Assembly (NCBI RefSeq): GCF_032362555.1
Contig: NC_083511.1
Span: 7,068,001 to 7,132,000 of the forward strand
Direction of reading: 5' to 3'
DNA from: Amyelois transitella
Lineage: Eukaryota; Arthropoda; Insecta; Lepidoptera; Pyralidae
Length of the DNA stretch: 64,000 bases
Under the pieces are notes generated by a model. The model made no database searches and had not been told where the DNA came from. It worked only from the letters and a program-made list of their open reading frames with translations. Positions 54,849-64,000 of the stretch are shown here, one piece after another. Made by a program: the position numbers and the translations under genes. The stretch's first letter is position 1. Every line of letters starts with the position of its first letter.

Positions 54849-54900
54849 TTTGCCTGTAATAAAAAAAATAGAATAAGTCAAAACATCATCATCATCATCA

Positions 54901-55680
54901 TCACTACATAGTATAAAACAAAGTCGCCCATTTTGTCTGTAGTCCCTTCGTATGCATAAAACTTTAAAACTACGCAACGGATTTTGATGCGGTTTTCACT
55001 AATAGAAAGAGTATTTTCTCCGACAGGTTTTTATATATAATTGAAATACATTGAAACTATATTAGCTGAGTTATAGCGATTTATGTCCAAGAAGTCAGAA
55101 AAAAAATCTAATTGAAGATTGCATTTGTGCTTGCGCCGCTTATACCGTTGGATACAAGTAAGAACAATGTATAGCAAAAACATTGGTCTTTATTAGTTCT
55201 ACAAAAAAGTCCGCGATGACATATATCCAGCTTTTTTATTTAAGTCACAAAAACTACTTTTCTGTATTAAAAAAACATTTAATTCGTTGGGTGATGTTTA
55301 ACTGGTGATATAACCAATAATACATATATCCATAGTTAGATGTATATAACAAAAGTAGGTAAGTACATAAAAAAAAAACAAAAAATATAAAAAAACGGTA
55401 CAAAAAAAAATATATTAAAAAGTAGGTACTACGACTTTGATCTATACATATAAGACAAAAAAAAATCTGTACATTACTTAAATATTTTTTCCAAAAACTG
55501 ATAGGGGGGGCGATCAAAGAAGAGTCACAGAAACCAAAAAACATTTTAATATTTTAAACGCGGTTAAGGGAAAGAGAAGTTATTGTGAATTGAAAATTAG
55601 TATCCAATATGTATTGGTGCGTTGACTGTATTTGTCGAAGTAGCGGGATACACGCAAACGAAGTTGCGCGGGTCAGCTAG
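54901..55680 (+). mobile_element. Non-autonomous Helitron, 780 bp
   Basis: A-TCACTACATAGTATAAAACA start and GCAAACGAAGTTGCGCGGGTCAG-CTAG-T end: canonical TC...CTAG borders with A and T flanks. Conserved lepidopteran block AAACTACGCAACGGATTTTG, TGATGCGGTTTTCACT near the start. It lies only 47 bases upstream of the signal-peptide exon of gene C, in the first intron. (CAT)n repeats precede it. Confidence 0.85.
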
Positions 55681-57314
55681 TGACATATAAAAAAAGTTAA
55701 TCGTTCTCTTCATTATTTGTTTAATTTAAGAGAAATATGATAATTAGATATTTATCAAATGAACTTATGCTTCATAGTCCACAATAACTAGTTAACTTCA
55801 TGCAAGTGTTGTTTGTAATGCAATTTAATTTTTAATTATTGTACAAACTAAAGAAAATTTGGCTTTAAGTCCGCCTGTGGTAAGATATTTACTATAATTT
55901 AAAAAATATCAGTTACAGTTTCGATCCATAATATTGACCTTGAAATACGGACAGGATAATGATAATCATGATGATTAGATTCCATCCAAATTATATAAAA
56001 TAACTATTATAATATTATTATAATCTTGCATAAAGAATATCTAATACGACATTGCGTAGCGCTTGTTATTTTCATGCATTTTTCTAAACTTGGTTTTTAG
56101 TCAAATCTGATGATGACTTTCAATGAATCTGAGAAATTAATATTATTACCGTCCAATGAGATTTAAAACTACTTGAAACATGCATTTCCAGAAATATTTA
56201 TTTATTCGGGTACTTAAATTTTATTTCTAATTATTCAAATGACCTTCAGCAATGTAACCGTGTATATAATTTCCCACTTAAATATATATATTACATAAAT
56301 ATATATTTTTTAAATGTAATGATGATACGCAATAAAATTAAAATAAATGTTTTGTAACATGAATGACATGAATTTTAGCGTTGCTGTATTTGTATTTTGG
56401 TAATATATATATATATATCAATCTGTGTAATTTGTCCCGTTTCTCATTATTCGTTTCTCATTATGCCCTGACCGGGATAATGAGAAACGAACCCAGGACT
56501 TCCGGTGTCACAGAAAAGCGACACCGGTAAGTAATCTATTACAAGTAGATTTAAAACTAACAGAATCGATCGAGTGAGTTGAAAAATACACGGTCTTGCC
56601 TGAAATTTTTTTAGTTAATTTAAGTCTGTGTTGCATAATTATTGGCTTCTCCAGAAGGAAAAATTTTTTTTCACTTATTTTATTCTTACGAAAAACTAAT
56701 AGATAAAAATTGAAAATTACAAAATGCACAAAAAAGCTACGTAGATAATTGTATCATAGGTAGGTAGGTCATTGCAGTTTTTAATGAAAAATCGGAATTG
56801 TTTTTCGTGCTTTCGTAAAATGATAAATTCATAAAAATGATACTAACTAGCAAATAACATTGTGTCTACTTACGTATATATATGTATATAGCTCTAAAAC
56901 GTGTGACTATACGGTTTAATATTATGATGCATTGCATCAATCAAGATTTCGTCACATCTAAAGACTACTTTCACTCGTCCGACATCTTACATCATTTCAT
57001 GATCTTAAATTCTAAAGAATCAACAGACCGCTGTGTAAAATATTATGTAAAAATTTTACTGTTCAACTTGACCTTTCAATCTTGACGTACTTAGTTATGA
57101 TGTCAATAGATGTCTTGTTCGACAACCAAAGTGTTTTGGAAATACGTAAAGTTTTTGTATAAAACAAACACTACAAACTCGTGCTGTGCAAGACTTACTT
57201 TTTTCTGTCAAAAGACACTGTCACATTACAAGTGTAAATTGTAGTATAAATGTAACTATAGATTTGGTAAAAAAATATGATAAATTTGGCTACCTGTTTT
57301 TAATGGTGTTAAAC
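55681..57314. other. No gene; some structured sequence
   Basis: AT-rich. A TA microsatellite is at 56403-56418, followed by palindromic and tRNA-like sequence at 56450-56530 (separate entries). Confidence 0.5.
56450..56530 (-). repeat. 15-bp palindrome and tRNA-like SINE remnant
   Basis: TTCGTTTCTCATTAT (56450-56464) pairs exactly with ATAATGAGAAACGAA (56477-56491). AACCCAGGACTTCCGGTGTC then AGCGACACCGG recall the tRNA-derived heads of some lepidopteran SINEs (AACCCGGGACCTCCGGTGTC type). CCGGTGTC/GACACCGG forms a second hairpin. Confidence 0.4.
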
Positions 57315-57410
57315 ATGCATACATACATACATACATATAATCACTGAGTCTTGAAAAGACTTGACAGGCCACTTCAGTTGTTTGGCTTAATGATAAAATT
57401 GAGATTATAT
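57315..57410 (-). repeat. SINE family 1, 3' end with CATA microsatellite
   Basis: Tail (CATA)6-like, then GAGTCTTGAAAAGACTTGAC and TTGTTTGGCTTAATGATAAA. The CCCCGCAAGGG segment is deleted. Confidence 0.75.
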
Positions 57411-57548
57411 TTGTAAAAGGAAATTATTTGTTTGACTGATTTTTGAGGACCTTGTTTTTATAAGAAAACAATAACGCCGATGCTATCACATTTGTGACTT
57501 ATTGACTTTCTCATACATCATCATAAATACGAAAAGACCAAATATTGA

Positions 57549-57650
57549 AGTTCAGCTGTTAATGAAACTATTTTAATGTCTGTAAATACGGAATCGAGAT
57601 TCAAATAGAAACAGGTTACTAGTCCATCGCCTGAAACAAGAATCCTAAGA
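57549..57650 (-). repeat. SINE family 1, middle part
   Basis: GTTCAGCTGTTAATGA, GAATCGAGATTCAAATAGAA and TACTAGTCCATCGCCTGAAA. It may be the continuation of the 57315 copy after an insertion of about 140 bases. Confidence 0.6.
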
Positions 57651-58051
57651 CCAAAAATAGGCAGTGCTGGTACACACTATGATTTTGTTACAAAAACCAG
57701 CATGGAAGCTATCTCTATTAAATATGTTTCTATGTCTATTAAATGTTACCGGAACCTTGTGAATATACGAGTACAAAATCTGTTACCATTTTGTTAAACC
57801 TGACGCCTGACCTACAATTGCGCAACTATGAAATTGGCTTTCGATAACAGTGTCAGAATCCTAAACGATTTTGTTTCGATTTGATGAACAATATTGGAAA
57901 CTACTAGGATGAAGTCAAATATAAAATTAATGCAACTGGATTGCTCAGATGGAAAGGAGTTCAATTAAAATCTGATGAAAAATCTTTACAACGAACTCAC
58001 TAAATAATTAGTTTCCAATTTTATAGGTTCATACCACGTTCATATAGGTAT

Positions 58052-58152
58052 ATATGTCGTCGGTATCTCTTACGGGGTAGATAGAGTCACAAGAATCGAA
58101 GTTCACGTTTACCTAGATAGCTTGAATTGAAATTAAATGATGGTGCTAGCTC
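58052..58152 (-). repeat. SINE family 1 fragment, minus strand
   Basis: TCTCTTACGGGGTAGATAGA, AGTTCACGTTTACCTAGATA, and a GGTGCTAGCTC end. Confidence 0.5.
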
Positions 58153-58160
58153 ACGGCTAA

Positions 58161-58304
58161 TGGGCTTGGGATTCATCTTATAGGTTAGTAATCTGTCCTA
58201 TTTAAATTTCAATGTCATCACTAAGCTGAATATGGCTTTCAGTCTTTTTAAGACTGTTGGTTCTGGCTTCCCTGCAAAGAATATAGACGTGACTTTATGT
58301 AGAT
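58161..58304 (+). repeat. SINE family 1 fragment, plus strand
   Basis: GGGCTTGGGATTCATCTTAT, CTTTCAGTCTTTTTAAGACT and AATATAGACGTGACTTTATG. Head-to-head with the 58052 piece, nine bases away. Confidence 0.6.
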
Positions 58305-59028
58305 AAAAACGGTGTTGCGCGTTCCATGCTACGGAGACTGAGGTCGGTTTTCTTCTGTTATAGTATTATTCAAGTGACGAAATTTAAAAGGCATTTTTAG
58401 CAGTTGTACTTGGAAATGATAATTAGCTTCACAAAGAATAGGCGTACATTTTCTAATACAATATAACTACTTATGTTCCTATTTATGTATGATATATTAT
58501 ATACCAATGAAAAACAATATGGTCGGCCAGGTTGACAGGTATTTGTTTATGGAACTTTTCTGAATATCATTTGAGATATACAAAAAAATATAAAATAATA
58601 ATCAATTGTTAGAGTGAATGGCCTAAAACTTACGTTGGATGGTCGTATTGTGAATATTAATATAGGTACCTACGTATATGTGTTGTTTAAAATTTTCCTG
58701 CCCAAAAACCAAATAAACAGTACCTACTTATTGGGTTTTTGTGGCAAGCAAAATGGATTATGTTATGTAATACTAATAAATTGCTAGTACCAAAATATAA
58801 ATACAGATAATTTTTTTGCCAATCAGTGTAATCGTTTTTTAGCTTCATCCCATTTTAATAAGTAAATATATATTAAATTAAATAATAACAAAAAACGACG
58901 TTGATGAAACAAATTATAAAAGAAATAAATATAAACGCACACCTGCGGTGTATTTATGAATACTTAAGATTAGTTATATAATGAACTGTAAACTTCAAAC
59001 AAAAATATCGAACGACGAGCTAACGAAG
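58305..59028. other. No gene seen
   Basis: AT-rich, with no recognised gene or repeat. Confidence 0.5.
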
Positions 59029-59139
59029 CATCCATCATGAAACCATACAGCTGAATGTTGCCTTTCAGTCTTTACGAGACTGTTGGCTGTCTACCCCGAA
59101 AAGGGATATAGACATGACTATATGTATGTTAGTATGTAG
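59029..59139 (+). repeat. SINE family 1, 3' part
   Basis: CATACAGCTGAATGTTGCCT, GAGACTGTTGGCTGTCTACC, GGGATATAGACATGACTATA, TGTATGTTAGTATG tail. Confidence 0.75.
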
Positions 59140-59421
59140 TTCATCATAAAGTGTCCTACTCGTACTTAGCTGGTTTTATTTGAAATATAACTCTTTCGCC
59201 TAAATATCTTAACGTATTAATCCAATATAGACTAACAGTCTTGAAGACTGTTAAAATTAATCATCAAAAATACTTTTGTACGTAAACTTTGTGTTAAATA
59301 TATGAATAACCTCAGAAAATACTTCATTAACGGATAATGATAAAACCAGTTAAGCTTTATTTTATGCGAAATTTGACATTAATATGACGTTTAACGGCAC
59401 AAATTATAAAATTATTCATGA

Positions 59422-60326
59422 CTAGCTGACCCGGCAAACGCTGTTTTGCCATTTATTTTTATATATTATTACGACCCGCCCCGGCTTCGCACGGATACAC
59501 AGCCGATACTAAACTAAATATATCTTTATTAGAAGTAACTAAAGGACCGCCCCCAAAGCGGCTAACTAAGTCTTGTCTTGCTCCCGGCAAAAGTGTCACT
59601 TCTGCCTGCAGTCCCGGGCCGTGCAGCAGAAATCGTAATATTTTAATTTCACCAGAACTTCAAAACCAAACGTCCAATTTTAATCATTCAAAGACCAAAT
59701 ATTATCTACATAAACTGTACTTATTGATGAATGAATTTATTTTGATAAGGATTAATAGCATGAGTAAAAAAACGCGTTTAAATGTAGACAAAAAAAAATT
59801 CAAGATTTTTAAATAAAAATATGGTTGTTGTGCCTCACTCGACATAGATAGGTATAGTGGGTCGCGGACTTTTTTGTAGATATTTATAAGATCTACAATT
59901 AATTAAAACATTTTATGGTTCTATATTTTGTAGTTTAGGCAGCGTACGCAAAATAAGTAACTTTTTGGTTGATTTTTTTCAGTTTGTGTTCGAAAAATCC
60001 AAATATATTACGGAACCCTATTTTTTTCCAAAATAAAATATAGTCTATGTTACTCGTGGATAATGTAGCTTTCGAATGGTGAAAGAATTTTTAAAATCGG
60101 TCCAGTAGTTTTTTAAACCTATTCATTACAACCAAACAAACAAAGTTTTCCTCTTTATAATATTATTATATATTATATATAAAAAATATAGTCTATGTAC
60201 TCGTGGATAATGTAGCTTTCGAATGGTGAAAGAATTTTTAAAATCAGCCCAGCAGTTTTTGAGCCTATTCATTACAACCAAACAAACAAAGTTTTCCTCT
60301 TTATAATATTATATATATAGTGTAGA
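59422..60326 (-). mobile_element. Composite non-autonomous Helitron with doubled ends
   Basis: Minus strand: starts A-TCTACACTATATATATAATA (60326) and ends GTTTGCCGGGTCAG-CTAG-T (59425-59422). Inside, about 50 bases before that end, is a second 3' end-like block (GTGCGAAGCCGGGGCGGGTCG) matching the 11235 Helitron but lacking its CTAG. The 5' end region is present twice: 60178-60326 repeats about 60040-60167, each ending TCCTCTTTATAATATTAT. The interior matches the 11235-11790 element. Confidence 0.8.
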
Positions 60327-60416
60327 TAAAATATTGTTAAATAAACTATGCAATTTTCTCTTACGCACGAGTTGTTTAATGAATAAAATAAAATAAATAA
60401 ACATGCAAAAATATAT

Positions 60417-60553
60417 AGGTATATCACGTCTTGATCCCTTAAGGAGTAGACAGATCTAGAAAGGACTAAATGAGGCCACGTTTAGCTGGATAGCTTAGTG
60501 ATGGAATTGAGATTCAGATAGCAAAAGGCTGCGAGCCTGTCGTTCATAGAAAT
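60417..60553 (-). repeat. SINE family 1, 3' half
   Basis: ATATCACGTCTTGATCCCTT, GGAATTGAGATTCAGATAGC and GAGCCTGTCG; diverged. Confidence 0.65.
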
Positions 60554-61647
60554 ATCCCTTGACGAGAAAAATAATCAATGATCTTACAAGTTATATTATT
60601 TACACACGATTCAAAATAGACGAAAATATTTCTTTTAGCTGAGCAACACTGTTCTCGTGTTGTAGTAAATTGATAATAATTATTGTTGTTTCTTCCAATC
60701 TTCCTTCTGGTCATTGACTCCACGATTGGAAGGTTATTATATGACATTTACATTACCTTGCTGGCAATTTATGTATAATTGGGTAATATTTTTATACGTA
60801 GGTAAACATGAGGTATAATAATGTCTGGGTATTATAATCTCATGGTTATTAGAACCGGTTGTCTAAATATAGATCAAGTAAAAATACAAGCACGAATAAA
60901 AAACAATAAGTACTTACAGTCTATATATAAAAAAAAAAATTGAACTGAATAGAAAATCAATAAAAGATTCGATTACTAAGAACCTTTTCTAACTTCTGTT
61001 CATTTACATTTATTGAATCTTTAACAGAATACATATAGTTTCATTCGTTTTATGACACACACATGCCGCAATGATTTCAGCATATTCCTTATATACGACG
61101 GTCTAGACTAGATGATTATAAACATTTACCTTTTCAGCAGGAAAAAATAACTAAAGCTTTACAGTATTTGGAAACCAAGGATACTTATTCATAAATTTAA
61201 AAGTGAGTTTGTTTGTTTGTTGCCTCATCACATTTAGAATTTTGCATACGTATAGTGTGGGTAACAGAGAAGGATATAGGGTACTTTTCACGCGGACGGA
61301 GCTGTGGGTGAAAGCTGGTTGGAAATGTTTTTCAAATAATGGGGTCGGATATCGGTATAGGGAATATTTTCTTATTTATGTTAATGAATACATAGATAAA
61401 CTTTTTATTGCACCAAGAGAAAAAGAAAATCTGAAAAACAAAAACACAGGAAACATAATGGTGCAAGAAAATTTAAAGCTTGTTTACTTACTCTTTTAAT
61501 ATAATTTGCAGTTGGAATAAGTAGTAGTGTAGTCTTAAATTCTAGGTGTTTTAGTAAATATTTAAAATCTAAAATTGAGCTCATAAGAACTAAATTGAGG
61601 TGCCAAGTGCAAGTTAAATAATGCATGGTAGTTTTACATATATGTAT
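60554..61647. other. No gene; decayed Helitron-like piece
   Basis: 61195-61317 has GTTTGTTTGTTG, ATATAGGGTACTTTTCACGC and GGACGGAGCTGTGGGTGAAA, resembling small lepidopteran Helitrons without clear ends. Otherwise nothing. Confidence 0.45.
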
Positions 61648-61910
61648 TACATACATACATACATATGATCACGTCTATATCCCTAGCGGGGTAGAAAGAG
61701 CCACCAGCCTTGAAAGACTGATAGGCCACGCTCAGCTGTTTGGCTTAGTGATAGAATTGAAATTCAAATAGTGACAGGTTGCTAGTCCATCGCCTTAAAG
61801 AGGAATCTCAAGTTTATAAGCCTATCCCTTAGTCGCCTTTTACGACATCCGTGGGAAAGAGATGGAGTGGTCCTATTCTTTTTTGTAACGGTGCCGGGAA
61901 CCGCACGGCT
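61648..61910 (-). repeat. SINE family 1, full-length copy (best minus-strand copy)
   Basis: Complete on the minus strand, from ACATACATACATACATATGA tail to GGTGCCGGGAACCGCACGGC head. It has TAGCGGGGTAGAAAGAGCCA, GACTGATAGGCCACGCTCAG, CTAGTCCATCGCC and GTCGCCTTTTACGACATCCG. Little decay. Confidence 0.88.
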
Positions 61911-62766
61911 ATATGTATTAATTTATTACTATTTCATGTCGAGGTTAGTATGTGGTTGTACTCGTATATGTCATAATAATTACTTTCGAATGGTAAAAAT
62001 GTGTCGGCCTTGCCTAAAAAAAGACTTACCGGAAGGAGATTTTCGTGGCAAACTCCCTTCCGACAATTTTGCAATAAAATTGTCACAGACATAAATAGAT
62101 ATATACTATATAATAGTATCTGACCGATGTCTTTACTTAAAATATTATGTATATTGACAATACTAGGAATGGGAGATCTTAACAAGAAATTCTGGCTGTC
62201 TGTATGATTGTAAAACTATTGCTTGATGTGTTTACTTAGTGGCTTGATTCAACTAAAAAACTTGTACACCAAAGTATCCGGCCTCTAAGGGGCAATATAG
62301 GGGGCTACAACATTTATATCCATTTAGATTGTCAGTGAACTTTTAGGATGAACGAAGACACGGGCAAGAGCTCGTTAAGTAGCTGAATTGTTTTTGACTG
62401 CCAATCAAATATTTATTTGATTATTTGAATGGTTGGTTTGATATGCTTATAATTTTTCATACTCATTCATATTCTTTTCAACCTTAGTGTGGCGAGTTAC
62501 GTCACATTTTTCACAAATTTTACGACTCCGCAAGCATAGCTTACTCTATAAAGTTATAAATAAAATATAAGTTACTCAGAACGGTTATATCAGATGTCCA
62601 TTGTAATGATCAGTGCAGACGATCGTGTTCGGAATACGAATTCTATCATTGTTTTGCAGTTAATTAAAACGCAAACAATGAGACCTAACAATAAGCTCTA
62701 TAGAATATCATTTTAGAAGAAAATTCTACTACAAACTACGGTCAATGAAAATTTGCTGAAATCCTA
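61911..62766. other. No gene seen
   Basis: AT-rich, with no recognised gene. An inverted pair GGAAGGAGATTTTCGTGGCA / CAAACTCCCTTCC near 62030-62060 is imperfect and short. Confidence 0.45.
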
Positions 62767-62971
62767 TCCTACTACTATTATAAAGGCGAAAGTTTGTATG
62801 GATGTATGGATGTTTGTTACTCTTTCACGCAAAAACTACTGAACCGATTACCATGAAATTTGGTATGTAGGTAGCTGAAGACCCAGAATAATACATAGGC
62901 TACTTTTTATCCCAGAGTTCCCGCGGGATTGATAGGGTTTCCATGCGGACGAAGTCGCGGGCGGCCTCTAG
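62767..62971 (+). mobile_element. Small non-autonomous Helitron, 205 bp
   Basis: A-TCCTACTACTATTATAAAGG start; AAACTACTGAACCGATTACC, ATAGGCTACTTTTTATCCCA; GCGGACGAAGTCGCGGGCGG then CTCTAG-T end. Canonical TC...CTAG with A and T flanks. This is a well-known lepidopteran type. Confidence 0.85.
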
Positions 62972-62980
62972 TAGGTTATA

Positions 62981-63090
62981 TTTTATCATTAAGCCTTACA
63001 GCTAAACGCTGCCTGTTGTCTTTTCGAGGTTGCTGGTTCTATCTACCCCGTAGGAGATAAAATGTGATTACAAATATGTGTGTATGTATA
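62981..63090 (+). repeat. SINE family 1, 3' third
   Basis: ATCATTAAGCCTTACAGCTA, TCTATCTACCCCGTAGGAGA and TGTGTGTATGTATA tail. Confidence 0.7.
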
Positions 63091-64000
63091 GGTAATTATA
63101 ATTTAGAGCAAATACTTTTTTCGAAAATAATAGATGAATTTTGAAATCACCCGTTTTGATGAACTTTAAAGGGAATATTTAAAATATACCTTAATTTTAT
63201 ACCACGTAGAGTATCGGGTAGGAAAAGAGAAAAATGTTATTACCTACAGCCAAGATAGATGATAAGAAATTGATAGTAAAGAAAATTATCTAATTCTCTG
63301 AGTAGTAAACTACTGTATAGAACTAAGGTAAAAAAATATAAAGCTATTAATACATAAAATAAGATATAAAAATCTTAAATCTAAAATATTTATAAAAAAA
63401 AAAATGATAAAAATATAAATTAACAATTTAAAAAAAAATAAAAATCAGTGAGTTTTAATTAAAAATAATGTAAATTTTGAATACTCACAAATATATCAGC
63501 ACTTTCCAAAAGAAATTCACAAATGATTGTGTTTAAAAAAGTAACTTTGAATTTAATCACAACAAAGGGTGCGTTCACATCTACAGTCGCGTGCGCAGGC
63601 GAAGGCTTTGCGGAAAAAACTAGCAGACGGTTGTACAAGACCGGCTATACCATTCACTACACCGTCATACCAGACCGGTCTGACCTCATTCACACCGTAG
63701 TTTGATAGTGAGATACTAATGGTGAATTGTATTTAGGAAAAACCAATAAGACTGATGACTATATGTGATCGTTACTGCGTGGAATTATTAGTGCATTATG
63801 CAATTATCATTTGTAAAATAATTTTCTAAAAGACACTACATAAGACAATTAGTGCTGTAGTTATCATTCATATTCGTTTGTTGTAATTTTTAGAAGTTTG
63901 AATACTTACTGTTCTGAAAATGTTTGCTCTTTTCATTTTTTTTTATCAAATAATATTGTATAGGGATGGCACAAAAGAGGAGGGTGTATAGAACAAATTT
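63091..64000. other. No gene confirmed
   Basis: AT-rich except 63568-63705, which is GC-richer and holds two imperfect direct copies of GACCGG...CATTCAC..ACCGT (63639-63666 and 63673-63699). On the minus strand, ACA-GTAAGTATTC at 63904-63915 is a good splice donor after a short ATG frame (MKRANIFRT). It could be a 5' exon, without other support. Confidence 0.4.

Noticed and set aside
57315..57340. CATA repeats read as a CRISPR-like or satellite array
   Set aside because: Simple microsatellite that is the tail of a SINE copy; no spacers.
61203..61499. 98-residue plus-strand frame
   Set aside because: Partly decayed Helitron-like sequence (TTCACGCGGACGGAGCTG); no coding evidence.

Overview
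The window looks like the nuclear genome of a lepidopteran insect (moth or butterfly). It is AT-rich, has widely spaced small exons with GT-AG introns, and is crowded with repeat types typical of Lepidoptera: short Helitrons ending in a CTAG next to a T, a SINE family with a TATG-repeat tail, an R1-clade LINE, a mariner, and a LINE whose 3' UTR ends near TTCTA repeats. No prokaryotic or organellar gene is present. The species cannot be named from the sequence alone.

Layout. 1-40.4 kb is gene-poor and made mostly of mobile elements. Main items: an R1-clade LINE with complete ORF1 (1925-4099) whose ORF2 is cut off inside the endonuclease domain at an A12 run; a LINE C-terminus with two copies of a structured 3' UTR (6.3-7.46 kb); a non-autonomous Helitron with an exact 632-bp internal tandem duplication, one copy carrying a mariner with an intact DD34D transposase (13.3-16.0 kb); a decayed autonomous Helitron whose Rep segment is inverted (16.0-19.2 kb); and a dead reverse-transcriptase LINE (19.7-21.4 kb). 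About two dozen full or partial copies of one SINE family are scattered in both orientations over the window. Its 3' end closely resembles the 3' end of the 19.7-21.4 kb LINE.

40.5-54.9 kb is the genic part. A single-exon gene (40555-41082) encodes a 175-residue secreted protein with a layout like the insect DUF1091/MD-2-like group. Next come three sets of minus-strand exons with consistent splice sites and reading phases. Set C (54.85-47.01 kb) encodes a 162-residue secreted glycine/alanine-rich protein with a strongly basic helical C-terminus. Set B (46.64-45.29 kb) and set A (44.43-42.13 kb) encode related C-terminal parts with no visible start codon of their own. B and A share a paralogous exon junction (DIF followed by IPI-TL-AV--FL). 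They may be alternative 3' ends of gene C, or separate genes whose 5' exons were not found. The acceptor just before the signal-peptide exon implies a non-coding first exon upstream, perhaps beyond 64 kb.

55-64 kb returns to repeats: three Helitrons, one with doubled ends, and many SINE pieces, which may lie in the long first intron of gene C.

All calls come from reading the sequence. No database search or folding program was run, so family names rest on recognised motifs, and splice models are predictions.
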